From contig JAJKFL010000004.1 of assembly GCA_021186555.1 (NCBI GenBank), positions 41,646,351-41,710,350 of the forward strand: a stretch of DNA of 64,000 nucleotides. Reading direction: 5' to 3'. The DNA comes from Reticulitermes speratus. Taxonomy: Eukaryota; Arthropoda; Insecta; Blattodea; Rhinotermitidae. Position numbers and translations under genes: made by a program. The notes below the pieces were generated by a model. The model was not told where the DNA came from and ran no database searches. It saw only the letters and a list, made by a program, of their open reading frames with translations. This document shows, piece by piece, positions 11,522-20,289 of this stretch (positions are counted from its first letter, which is position 1; each line of letters opens with the position of its first letter).

Positions 11522-12010
11522 CTACCTAACATCATTAACCCCATGTATATTCAACAGCTGAAAGAAATGATTCCTCCACCTAGCCAAAATACTGTGGCAG
11601 TCTGCAACCAGATCACCCTTCTCATCCTTTACTACATTAGTTCTAGGCTGGTAACCCTTCTTAAAGTCATTGATGCCGCTATACAAGTCTCTGGTATTCT
11701 TGTTCTTAATGTTTGTTTCAAGTTCATTAATTTTAGCTTTCAGATATTCCTTCTTTTTGTTCCTGAAATGTCTACTAGCTTCACGTCTTACATTTTTCAG
11801 ATTATCTACATTACTTTGGTTTGGATTCTGTAACCACTGCATTTTAGCCTGCTTCCTTTGATCTAAAAATTTTGAACATTCTTCGTCAAACCGTGGTTTT
11901 TGCTGCTTCCTTTCATACAGCCCTAGACTCTCTTTAGCTGAGATTTTGATACTCCCTTTCATGTTTTCCCAAGCCCTATTTATGTCCTCACTAACATTTA
12001 AGGTCGCCAA
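11522..12010 (-). pseudogene. LINE inter-domain linker region
   Basis: A 162-codon open frame rich in Lys, Arg, Glu and Asn (for example ESLGLYERKQQKPRFDEEC, SRHFRNKKKEYLKAKINEL). It lies between endonuclease and RT in the same orientation. It is separated from the endonuclease by a stop near 12040 and from RT by one near 11520. It is probably a coiled or RNA-binding segment; no named domain. Confidence 0.7.
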
Positions 12011-12043
12011 AGCTGCAAACCTGTTTGAGATCTTTATCTGATA

Positions 12044-12898
12044 CTATTTCCTAACCTCTAGTTCACTTAGCTTCTTGAGATTAAATCTCTCTGCATCAAA
12101 CTTCTGTGCTGCTTGTTTAATTACCGCCAGTCTTTCCCTAACTTCTGCAACCACCAGATAGTGATCAGTATCACAGTCAGCTCCCCTGAAAGATCGCACA
12201 TCGAGTATACTTGAATGCCATCTCCTATCTATCAATACGTGATCAATCTGATTATGAGTCTTCCCATCAGGAGAGGTCCAGGTGTATTTATGAATATTTC
12301 GGTGCGGGAACATCGTGCTCTTAGCAACTAGATCTTTTGATGTGGCAAAGTTTACAACTCTAACACCGTTATCATTACTATCCTCATGTAAACTCTCATT
12401 CCCGATCGTCGATTTGAAAGTATCCTCCCTCCACAATTTTGCATTAAGATCTCCTAGCAGAATTTTCATATGGTACTTAGGAAAATGATCGAAAACCTGT
12501 TCTAATTCCTCATAGAAACTGTCCTTTGAGTCATCACTTTTCTCCTCAGTTGGTGCATGCACATTCAGAACATGATATTACACCAGCGACCTCTCAACAC
12601 CATATATGACATCCTATCACTAACAAACTCTACTCTGTTAATTGCTGACACTATTCTCTGGTGTACAACAAAACCTGTTCCCAGTTGGTGACTTTCATTC
12701 CTTTTCCATATACAAAAGTATAATCCCCGCTCTTACTGTGCCTCCTTTATCCCACCTAACCTCCTGTACACCCACTAAATACAATTTGTACCTCGCTAAT
12801 TCCCTGGCCACTGACACAAGTGACCCTGACCTATACAAGCTCCTCACGTTCCAAGTTCCAAATCTCATGTTCCTTGTCCGTTGCTTAAGTTGTACCAA
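12044..12898 (-). pseudogene. LINE apurinic-type endonuclease, broken
   Basis: The N-terminal piece (12898-12695) reads MRFGTWNVRSLYRSGSL and LVGVQEVRWDKGGTVRAG, containing the GTWNVRSL and QEVRW catalytic blocks. After a break between 12695 and 12562 it continues as LLGDLNAKLWRE, YTWTSPDGKTHNQIDHVLID and GADCDTDHYLVVAEV, with the IDH and SDH-like (TDH) blocks. All main elements of an EEP-fold nuclease are present but in at least two frames. It would nick target DNA to prime reverse transcription. Confidence 0.85.
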
Positions 12899-13106
12899 AG
12901 AATCAGTCCAGGTCCGAGGCTTTGTGATCTGTTTCGTAACATGGCAATTTTTTACGGTGAGGAGTTGTTAGCACCTCGCCCAACCCCCAAGCTGGAGGAC
13001 CACCCCTTGTCGGCTGTCCGCGACTGCTTATTCAATGTATTCGCAGCTACCCTCCATATCCGGAGGCCGTTCCTCCATCCGCAACCTGAGGACGCGCCAT
13101 GCCGTT

Positions 13107-13173
13107 GTGACAGGGACCGACTTATCGTGGTGACAGGGACCGACTTATCGTGGTGACAGGGACCGAATTATCG
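13107..13173. repeat. 23-bp unit, about 2.8 copies
   Basis: GTGACAGGGACCGACTTATC plus GTG is repeated at 13107, 13130 and, in part, 13153. It sits at the 5' edge of the LINE (in element orientation), so it may belong to its leader. Confidence 0.75.
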
Positions 13174-13354
13174 TTGAACATGCTTAGTGCATTAAATTTG
13201 CATGATGATTTTGGTACATATTAGCAATGGTGAGCCTTTGTCAAAAATGTTGAACGTTTGACAGATCACAGATGTATACAAATAAATCAGTAACGAGCAC
13301 TGCATGCTACATGTCCTAACAGCATTGCTACTGCACTAGGAAGCATATGGTTAC

Positions 13355-13576
13355 CTTGCCTGAGGACTGAATGCCCTTCATTACGATGAAGAAGACGATG
13401 AGCCAGGCAAAAAGCAGTAAAGTGACGATCCACCACTTCAGACCGCCGTTGTTATCAATATCTGGCGCTGCGTCCAGCGTCGTTCGGTACCAGAAGTACG
13501 CAGTTTCCGATGACTTCGCACATTCAGCCACAATTGTTCCATTTACTTCTGGACAATATGCCCAAGGCAATGGATT
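13355..13576 (-). CDS. SLC6 transporter (B0AT/XTRP3-like), internal exon
   Basis: A 222-bp exon encoding 74 residues in phase 0. The acceptor reads CTTATCTGCCTACAG and the donor GTAACC. The product starts NPLPWAYCPEVNG (end of TM3 and extracellular loop 2, with the NG-T glycosylation sequon NGT), continues ECAKSSETAYFWYRTTLD (the SSxxYFWYR pattern typical of the SLC6 amino-acid branch with SLC6A18/19/20), then GGLKWWIVTLLLFAWLIVFF (TM4) and MKGIQSSGK. The extracellular loop is short, as in the B0AT branch and unlike monoamine carriers. It joins in frame to 14449-14681 upstream and 8746-8856 downstream. Confidence 0.93.
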
Positions 13577-13638
13577 CTGTAGGCAGATAAGCAGTGCACA
13601 CATTTAGGAAACTTGGAAACAAAATGCAACTACTATAT

Positions 13639-13990
13639 CAGGGGCCTCAAACACGTGGCCCATGGGCGGCATGAGGCCCGCCAATTTTTTGTATGAGGCC
13701 CTTACACTGATTTTATTCTAATTATAGAATGTGGTGCCATAACGGGTCGAATAAGTTTTTTGAATTTAAATGACTAAAAATGGTTTGTCGCGGGGCTGAA
13801 ACCCAAAACAGGTTTGCTGTGCCTGCCAGTAACGTCTTAAATTCAGTAATTATAATATGTTTTGATTTTGTGTGAAATAATCTTGATGGCGTGTTTAATT
13901 TTAAACTAAACATTTGAACTATTTGTTGCATAAAGTGTCGTGTGGCCAGCCTTCATTTTCAAAATTGAAATGTTGAAATATGTTACGAGG
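13639..13990. mobile_element. hAT-like element end
   Basis: CAGGGGCCTCAAACACGTGG at 13639 with GGCCC/GGCCCGCC runs is the typical terminal sequence of hAT-superfamily non-autonomous elements. A similar inverted end is at about 16250-16316. How far the element extends rightwards is unclear. Confidence 0.5.
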
Positions 13991-14140
13991 TAAGTGACAA
14001 ACAAAATCGAATTTCAGATGTTTTCAGAACAGTGTTGTATGAAATAACGCCTGTAACATATGTAATGGGCTAAGTGAAAACTTCTGTCTAAATAGTTAAA
14101 AAGGGGGGGGGGGCTCTTAATACAGGGGCCCTTATTTTAT

Positions 14141-14180
14141 CTGAAAACTATCGTTTGTCACTTCCCGTCGCGAGTTTCGG
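14141..14180. mobile_element. MITE end fragment
   Basis: TTATTTTATCTGAAAACTAT followed by TTTGTCACTTCCCGTCGCGA matches the left arm of the MITE at 14703-14830. It is a solitary fragment. Confidence 0.5.
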
Positions 14181-14400
14181 TGGTCGACTGAGTAGACTGT
14201 GTTACAGCGATAAACAAGACAACATGCAGTGGCAGCCGGTAGTAGTCAGATACAGATACAATGTGAAAGCCGGTAGTAGTCAGATACAGATACAGATACA
14301 ATAATGTGACCTGTAGTATCCTCTGCACAAGTAACTGACCTTCCGCCCCTCTGCACAGATCACAAGTGACATTGCTAGCGCCAGCACAAGTCTACAAGAC

Positions 14401-14476
14401 GAAGTGTGTTACCTGTAGTGAGTTGAACAGGTAGTAGAAGTGTGTTACCTGTAGTGAGTTGAACAGGTAGTAGAAG
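14401..14476 (-). repeat. 36-bp tandem duplication covering an SLC6 5' splice site
   Basis: Two exact 36-bp copies (14401-14436 and 14437-14472, plus 4 bp) each contain the last coding codons of the SLC6 exon (YYLFNSLQ) and the donor CAG|GTAACA. Two identical donors therefore lie 36 bp apart. Use of the distal one would add 12 residues in frame (VTH plus a repeat of the last residues). Confidence 0.97.
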
Positions 14477-14681
14477 CACCAAGTGATGATCACGTTGTAG
14501 TACAGAGCCACAAAGAACGTGACGACGCAGCTCGCGATGCCGATGCCTCCCAGCCACGGATGAATCGTGTTCCAAACACCTAGAGAGCCTAGACGCATCT
14601 TCTGTCCCATCCCCAGCTCGATCAGGAACAAGGGGATTCCCTCCAGGATGAGCATCACAGCAAATGGGATCAGGAAGGCGC
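14449..14681 (-). CDS. SLC6 transporter (B0AT/XTRP3-like), exon with TM1-TM3
   Basis: A 233-bp exon that begins in phase 1 after the acceptor GCATGACAG: the first two bases complete a Gly codon of the GGGAFLIP motif. It ends in phase 0 at CACTACAG|GTAACA. It encodes [26 protein letters not shown] (the conserved TM2 Glu and GQ of SLC6), the [11 protein letters not shown] loop and [18 protein letters not shown] (TM3). All 77 residues fit the SLC6 alignment without gaps. The preceding exon should carry the Na+ site (NVWRFPY-type) and was not found to the right. An alternative donor at 14413 arises from the 36-bp duplication. Confidence 0.94.
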
Positions 14682-14702
14682 CTGTCATGCAAAGTAATCA
14701 CA

Positions 14703-14832
14703 TTATTTTATCTGACAACTACCAGTTGCCACTTCGTGTCGGCTCGTTTATCGTATTAACATAGCCCAAAGCCGGTACTCGCGTCGCAGTAGCGACAGGA
14801 AGTGACAGACGGTAGTTGTCACATAAAATGAC
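14703..14832. mobile_element. MITE, about 130 bp, 45-bp inverted ends
   Basis: ATTTTATCTGACAACTACCA at the left pairs with GGTAGTTGTCACATAAAAT at the right, and the arms extend through CACTTCGTGTCG / CGACAGGAAGTG. It starts about 20 bp upstream of the SLC6 exon's acceptor. It has no coding capacity. Confidence 0.75.
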
Positions 14833-14897
14833 CTATATATTTACATCGTAACCCACTGTAGGCGTTTCGGTAATACCGTGTCTTCTTAACAAATTAG

Positions 14898-15135
14898 TAA
14901 TGAAAGGTAAAGGTAAAGCCCTTCGGGCTCCAGGAGGTTGAGGGTCCCACAATTTTAGGCAGTCGGCACATGAAGGTGACAAGGTTGTCAGACATACGCA
15001 CCCCCCCCCCCCAGCAGATACTCCTGATAGTCATTTCTGTTAGGGGCTGAATCGACCCCAGGAATAAGTCATTGAACAATCCCATCGGGAATCGAATCTG
15101 CAACCTTCCGGCTTGTAGCGCAGTGCCTCAACCAG
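14898..15135 (-). mobile_element. tRNA-derived SINE
   Basis: Read on the minus strand, the head GGTTGAGGCACTGCGCTACA then GCAGATTCGATTCCCG is a tRNA-like A-box remnant and a good B box (RNA polymerase III promoter). The body includes TCGATTCAGCCCCTAACAGA and the 3' end is a (CTTTAC)n tail at 14898-14915. The 33-bp array at 15128 abuts its 5' end. The same family is at 18188-18392. Confidence 0.75.
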
Positions 15136-15860
15136 TTGTATATGTAGGTCATGTACAATGTGAACCAGTTTTATATGTAGGTCATGTACAATGTGAACCA
15201 GTTGTATATGTAGGCCATGTACAATGTGAACCAGTTGTATATGTAGGTCATGTACAATGTGAACCAGTTGTATATGTAGGTCATGTACAATGTGAACCAG
15301 TTGTATATGTAGGTCATGTACAATGTGAACCAGTTGTATATGTAGGTCATGTACAGTGTGAACCAGTTGTATATGTAGGTCATGTACAATGTGAACCAGT
15401 TGTATATGTAGGTCATGTACAGTGTGAACCAGTTGTATATGTAGGTCATGTACAATGTGAACCAGTTGTATATGTAGGTCATGTACAATGTGAACCAGTT
15501 GTATATGTAGGTCATGTACAGTGTGAACCAGTTGTATATGTAGGTCATGTACATTGTGAACCAGTTGTATATGTAGGTCATGTACATTGTGAACCAGTTG
15601 TATATGTAGGTCATGTACAATGTGAACCAGTTGTATATGTAGGTCATGTACAGTGTGAACCAGTTGTATATGTAGGTCATGTACAATGTGAACCAGTTGT
15701 ATATGTAGGTCATGTACAGTGTGAACCAGTTGTATATGTAGGTCATGTACAGTGTGAACCAGTTGTATATGTAGGTCATGTACATTGTGAACCAGTTGTA
15801 TATGTAGGTCATGTACAATGTGAACCAGTTGTATATGTAGGTCATGTACAGTGTGAACCA
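15128..15860. repeat. Minisatellite, 33-bp unit, about 22 copies
   Basis: The unit is GTGAACCAGTTGTATATGTA plus GGTCATGTACAAT, with the third-last base varying among A, G and T. Because 33 is a multiple of three, long frames open on both strands (15072-15881 plus, 15040-15861 minus); they are artefacts. The array begins at the 5' edge of a SINE. Confidence 0.97.
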
Positions 15861-15961
15861 CGTGTCATAAAAAGTAATTGAAATAGTTGAAACCGTGAAA
15901 TGCAGATTATAGTTCTTGTGCTGCAACTACACGTAGTTAGCTCTGTGTATTGTATTTGTGT

Positions 15962-15992
15962 TGTGTGTGGTGTGTGTGTGTGTGTGTGTGTG
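15962..15992. repeat. (TG)n microsatellite
   Basis: A GTGTG run of about 28 bases. Confidence 0.9.
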
Positions 15993-16039
15993 CTTTTACT
16001 GATACACGTGCAAGAACAGACTGTGAGCCTGTGCTGTGT

Positions 16040-16318
16040 CGAATACATTTTTGTTTTAAAATGTTGGTCATTATTGTCTGAAGGCTCAAAATGGTAACAC
16101 ACAAGATACACATGTCAGTAGAGATAACAATGCAGTAAAGTTTTAAGTTCCATTATTACAATATATGTTGACTTCGTCACTACAATATTAAGTGTTCTAA
16201 ATGGTGTGTATAATTGTAATGAAAGCGTTCTGTTTGCTGCTTTAAAGGACATGCGGCCCGCCTTAAATTTCAAAATTGTCTGTGTGGCCCGCGTTCTATT
16301 TGAGTTTGAAACCCCAGT
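16040..16318. mobile_element. hAT-like element end (inverted relative to 13639)
   Basis: The segment ending GGCCCGCGTTCTATTTGAG and TTTGAAACCCC is the reverse-orientation counterpart of hAT ends that begin CAGGGG(T)TTCAAAC with GGCCCGC motifs. The 8-bp target duplications expected if it paired with 13639 were not found. Confidence 0.5.
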
Positions 16319-16536
16319 AGACAAATACTACAGCACGTCCCTTTTATCGTGTCCCCGAGCACGGCAGCTTTATCGCATAGAAAGCCTGCATCCACCGGAC
16401 ATTCCACAACAACCTGGAAGACTTCAATCCTCATCGTCACCGCTGTGGTAACCTGAACTCCCGCATTCCACAGCATTATATAAAACAACGCGGCCATGCC
16501 AAGGACCTTTTATGAACATGATGAGGTCAACTGGCG

Positions 16537-16703
16537 CAAAATGGTACTGCCTGAAGTCTGCTGACAGTGTTCACTGCTGGTACTGCCTGAAGTCTGCTGA
16601 CAGTGTTCACTGCTGGTACTGCCTGAAGTCTGCTGACAGTGTTCACTGCTGGTACTGCCTGAAGTCTGCTGACAGTGTTCACTGCTGGTACTGCCTGAAG
16701 TCT
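16537..16703. repeat. Minisatellite, 36-bp unit, about 4.6 copies
   Basis: Unit TGGTACTGCCTGAAGTCTGC plus TGACAGTGTTCACTGC. Copies are identical. Frames across it are artefacts. Confidence 0.95.
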
Positions 16704-16704
16704 C

Positions 16705-17930
16705 CCGTAAGATCGCGGTAGTTGCACTTCTGTCCTGTTTCCACGTAACATATAACACTGTAACTGCGTAGCTGTGTTTTAGGCACGGTTTTATTTCTTA
16801 ATGTGCTCGGACATTTGATAAAATTCATTTTCAGATGTTGGCCACACTCAGGGGTGGATCGATGAATGTGCATAGTGTGGGTAGAAGTATGGCTCCGTGC
16901 ATCTGAGGGGCCTCTAGTTCGAAAATTAACAGACCTGTATCTTTGAAGTTTCTGGGCCTTTAGTCATGTCTGCTGAGTTGACATAACAAAATAATTAAGG
17001 TAACTCAACATTTCGTCTGTATTCAAGGCAATTCTAAGAAGTGTCTGGAAAACCCAGGACAGTCGCTAGCAGTATTTAAGCAAGCGAGAAGTCAGACCGA
17101 AATTTTGAGCCGAGACGCATTTAAACATTCACTGCATTTCTATGCAGCTGTACGGTCACCGCCCCCACGCCCTCATGACGTGCACTGAACAGTTTTACGT
17201 GTACGTTGACGTTGGTATTGGAACGGAGGTAAACACCGCCATCTTGTTGTTGGCAGTGCGCGGCATGATGGCGACTGCATTGCTGAGAAGTTCTGTGTTT
17301 TGTACACACGTGTCATTGTGGATACGTCGGGCAAGAGAAGTGATATCAGAGGCAAAGTTAGGTATGTGACTGATGTACGTTACTGGGTGGAAGAATGGGT
17401 AAGTGATAGGAACGAAGTGGAATTGAGGGCATCCAAAGTGACTGGGCAGGGACATTTTTGGTGGTAAGTTGCAGGTTATGGCTTTAGCTATTTGTGTTTT
17501 AATGTGTCATTTGAATGAAGAGGACGTTTGTATGTTTGTAACGTAATATGTTACACTAATCCGGATAATTCTCCCTTAAAATTTACCTTTGCTAAATACG
17601 AATTTGTAGGTTATTCCTACACAGACAGTGTAGCCTTACTACTAACATTACTACTGCCTTCCTTGTAGCCACCTGTTGACACTGATATTAGTGTTTTATG
17701 GATATGTACCTTGTAGCCTGTTTGTAGTAACTCCAATTCATGTATTTGAACTGCCGAGCAATGACAGGCACAGCAAATGGGACTGCATAATGTAAAGTGC
17801 TGTTGGTTGAATGCAATATCTTAATTGTAATGTAAGTGGATCTCGCAAAGGCTTATGCTGGGTGGAAAGCTGTAAGTTTTAAAATTCTGGGTTCCTAAAT
17901 CCTTAATTTGAATGCCAGCAAGAAAATGAA
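16705..17930. other. Unannotated stretch, no gene recognised
   Basis: Mixed-composition sequence with short open frames (for example 17142-17369 plus) but no recognisable domain, splice-flanked exon or repeat family. It was searched for an SLC6 first exon without success. Confidence 0.45.
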
Positions 17931-17932
17931 AG

Positions 17933-18073
17933 TTTGATGTGTATATCGTGTATGATTTGAGTACATAGCTGACGTTAGTTTGGTGTGTATATCATGTATG
18001 ATTTGAGTACATAGCTGACGTTAGTTTGGTGTGTATATCATGTATGATTTGAGTACATAGCTGACGTTAGTTT
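17933..18073. repeat. 46-bp unit, 3 copies
   Basis: Unit TTTGGTGTGTATATCATGTA then TGATTTGAGTACATAGCTGACGTTAG (split here). It is followed by a short (GAT)n tract at 18079-18096. Confidence 0.92.
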
Positions 18074-18187
18074 GGGAATGATGATGATGATGATGATGTG
18101 AAAACGTTGTCTATACATTGCTTTTGTGTCTTTAAAATTCCCGATGGTGTCATTGGAAATTTCCATTGACATAATCCTTTCGGTCGC

Positions 18188-18392
18188 ACTATGGCCCTGG
18201 GGTCGACTCAGCCTCTAACAGAAATGAGTACCAGGAGTATTTCCTGGGGGGCAAATGCGGCCGGTGCGTATGTATGACAACCTTACCACCTTCATGTGCT
18301 GATTGTCTAGAAATTCTGGTAGCCTCAACCTCCTGGAACCCTAAGGGCCTGTCCAGGCCTGTAATGGGATAGCTTTACCTTGACCTTTACCG
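18188..18392 (+). mobile_element. tRNA-derived SINE, 5'-truncated
   Basis: It shares GGGGTCGACTCAGCCTCTAA, the GGTGCGTATGTATGACAAC block and the TTTACC tail with the SINE at 14898-15135, here on the plus strand. The tRNA-like head is missing. Confidence 0.7.
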
Positions 18393-18864
18393 CAACCTTT
18401 AATAATCGTAGGTAGCTGAAGAGTGAGCCATAACAGTTTATTAATGTCGGTGGAACGCAGAACGGCACATCTCCAAAACTGTTGGCCCAGTTCTGTTGCA
18501 ATTCCCTACACTGGATCTTTATTAAAACTTGTCGCAGAATTGCATATTTGATTTACATAGGTTTGTTTTAAGGGCCTGTTGGAACTTTTGTGTCCAGCCT
18601 CCAAATGTATTAGATCGATTTTTACTAAATTGAGTATGGTTGTGTTATATTTGTAAGTCTAAGAATATTGTGATTTTGCGTCATGCAGGCAATTTGTAAA
18701 GTGTCTGCTTGCAATTAACTGTGTCTTGTAGGGTGCATCGTTGCTATGGGCCATACAGTTCCCATTTTTGGAAATGCTGGCCAGAATGAGAATCCCAGGT
18801 CTATTCCATTCAGGATGGAAATGAGCAGTACATGATCTGCTGGAAGTGCACATTTGAAAGGGAC

Positions 18865-19137
18865 CTGGGATAGCTCAGTCGGTATAGTGACTAGGCCACG
18901 CGCTGGTCAAGTGAGGAATCGTGTTTCGATTACAAGCAGCAGCACGAGATGCTTCTCTTGTCCAAAGTGCCGAGGCCAACTTGGGGCCGACCGAGCCTCC
19001 TGTGGAATGCGTAAAGCGACTGTGGCATAAAGCTGACCACTCAATTCACATCTAAAAGAGGTTAAGAATCAGTGGAGCTGTACTTCTATTCCCCCCATAT
19101 GCCTTCATGGCGTGCAGGACATTACTTTACCTTTCAT
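18865..19137 (+). mobile_element. tRNA-derived SINE, full length
   Basis: The head reads GGGATAGCTCAGTCGGTATA (A box) and then GTGTTTCGATTAC (B box) about 50 bases later. The body has GGCCGACCGAGCCTCCTG, AAGCTGACCACTCA and CTTCATGGCGTGCAGG, ending in TTTACCTTTCATTT. It is a pol III-type retroposon and not a working tRNA gene, because the acceptor stem and anticodon arm do not close. Confidence 0.75.
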
Positions 19138-19139
19138 TT

Positions 19140-19175
19140 ACTCCATGGAGCAGAACCTGTCTTGAGAAGCTTCTA
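19140..19175 (-). mobile_element. Tiny LINE 3'-end fragment
   Basis: CTCCATGGAGCAGAACCTG then TCTTGAGAAGCTT matches the 3' end of the LINE at 9899-9935. Confidence 0.5.
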
Positions 19176-19189
19176 CCTACTAGCCCAGT

Positions 19190-19310
19190 GGCTACTATAT
19201 GTACCACCACGTTTAACATTCACAAATCCTACGTTCTGCCCACACAGTGTATTTATGTGTTTTGTGTGGATCTGAGAACAAACAGCGATTATTTCACTGT
19301 ACAACATTAA
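19190..19310 (+). repeat. Single extended copy of the 114-bp family
   Basis: GTGGCTACTATATGTACCAC, CGTTTAACATTCACAAATCC and TACGTTCTGCCCACACAGTG lead into TATTTATGTGTTTTGTGTGG and the rest of the 114-bp unit. This is the 193-bp extended form also seen at 63521-63900. Confidence 0.8.
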
Positions 19311-19599
19311 CTGGTTTGCATATCCGTTAGCCCCGCTAAGCCATACCCCTTAAGCCATTCATGCACTCAGTAACGCAACTTTCTTTTTGTACACTGAAAG
19401 CCTCCTTTCGAAACTCATTCAGTTTTGGGGTTTCTCCCTCTCCATTGCCACTCGTTTCTCAAGGGCAGTCGTAACTCATTATAGCATACTGTACGAGATA
19501 CGAAGGAGAGGGTGCAGCCTATTGTGCAGGTTACAGCGTGCCTTTGAGGGCGTCAGTGGCTCAGTTGTGTGCAGCAGAAACTTGTTTACCATATGAAGC

Positions 19600-20117
19600 A
19601 CAGTGGTTACTGTATGTACCACCACGTTTAACATTCAACAATTCTACGTTCTGACCACACAGTGTATTTATGTGTTTTGTGTGGATCTCAGAACAAACAG
19701 CGATTATTTCACTGTACAGCATTAACTGACTGGTTTGTATAACTGAGACGGAGTGTGTTTACTGCGCGGTACGAACTGTATTTATGTGTTTTGTGTGGAT
19801 CTCAGAACAAACAGCCATTATTTCACTGTACAACATTAACTGACTGGTTTGTATAACTGAGACGGAGTGTGTTTACTGCGCGGTACGAACTGTATTTATG
19901 TGTTTTGTGTGGATCTCAGAACAAACAGCCATTATTTCACTGTACAACATTAACTGACTGGTTTGTATAACTGAGACGGAGTGTGTTTACTGCGCGGTAC
20001 GGTCTGTATTTATGTGTTTTGTGTGGATCTCAGAACAAACAGCGATTATTTCACTGTACAGCATTAACTGACTGGTTTGTATAACTGAGACGGAGTGTGT
20101 TTACTGCGCGGTACGGA
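19600..20117 (+). repeat. 114-bp satellite family, block A (4 units)
   Basis: Units start TATTTATGTGTTTTGTGTGG at 19664, 19779, 19893 and 20007, and end in TTTACTGCGCGGTACGRACTG. The array is preceded by the 79-bp extension from about 19588. The same family forms blocks at 42287, 46859, 54296 and 63238. Confidence 0.95.
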
Positions 20118-20179
20118 CTCAGTCTTTAAGTATCATTGAGGTTAATTTCAGGCTCCCGCCGCGCTGTTGATGAAATCTC

Positions 20180-20255
20180 CGCTCTTCTGGGATAACACGC
20201 GGCGTCGTGTGGCAAACAATTTCCACACAACGCCGCGTGTTATCCCAGAAGAGCG
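20180..20255. other. Long perfect-type hairpin, 33-bp arms
   Basis: 20180-20212 and 20223-20255 are inverted repeats with one mismatch around a 10-bp loop (CAAACAATTT). The outer ends CGCTCTTCTGGGATAACACG resemble those of the foldback MITE at 4989-5168. It may be a minimal MITE or a hairpin RNA precursor. Confidence 0.8.
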
Positions 20256-20289
20256 CAATCTCATAATTCAGGTTAGTCTTAGTCTTTTA

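Larger units (their letters stand above)
9881..13170 (-). mobile_element. Nearly full-length, inactive LINE with (GTTA)n tail
   Basis: About 3.3 kb on the minus strand inside an SLC6 intron. Order from 5' to 3': untranslated leader (about 13170-12900), endonuclease (12898-12044), linker (12010-11522), reverse transcriptase (11473 to about 10500), C-terminal region (10508-9996), 3' end at the TAACTAAC tract (9881-9900), which is the element's (GTTA)n tail. The frame is broken many times, so the copy is dead. Family 3' ends recur at 22800-24560, 39541-40015, 50783-50990 and 19140-19175. The 5' boundary is approximate. Confidence 0.9.

Noticed and set aside
14375..14701. Overlapping minus frame next to the SLC6 exon
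   Set aside because: It is a shadow frame of the exon, with no transporter similarity.
16270..16497. Candidate SLC6 first exon on the minus strand
   Set aside because: It lacks the NVWRFPY-type motif and splice sites; it reads through hAT-like end sequence.
18866..18940. tRNA gene
   Set aside because: A and B boxes are present but the acceptor and anticodon stems do not pair, and a SINE body follows.
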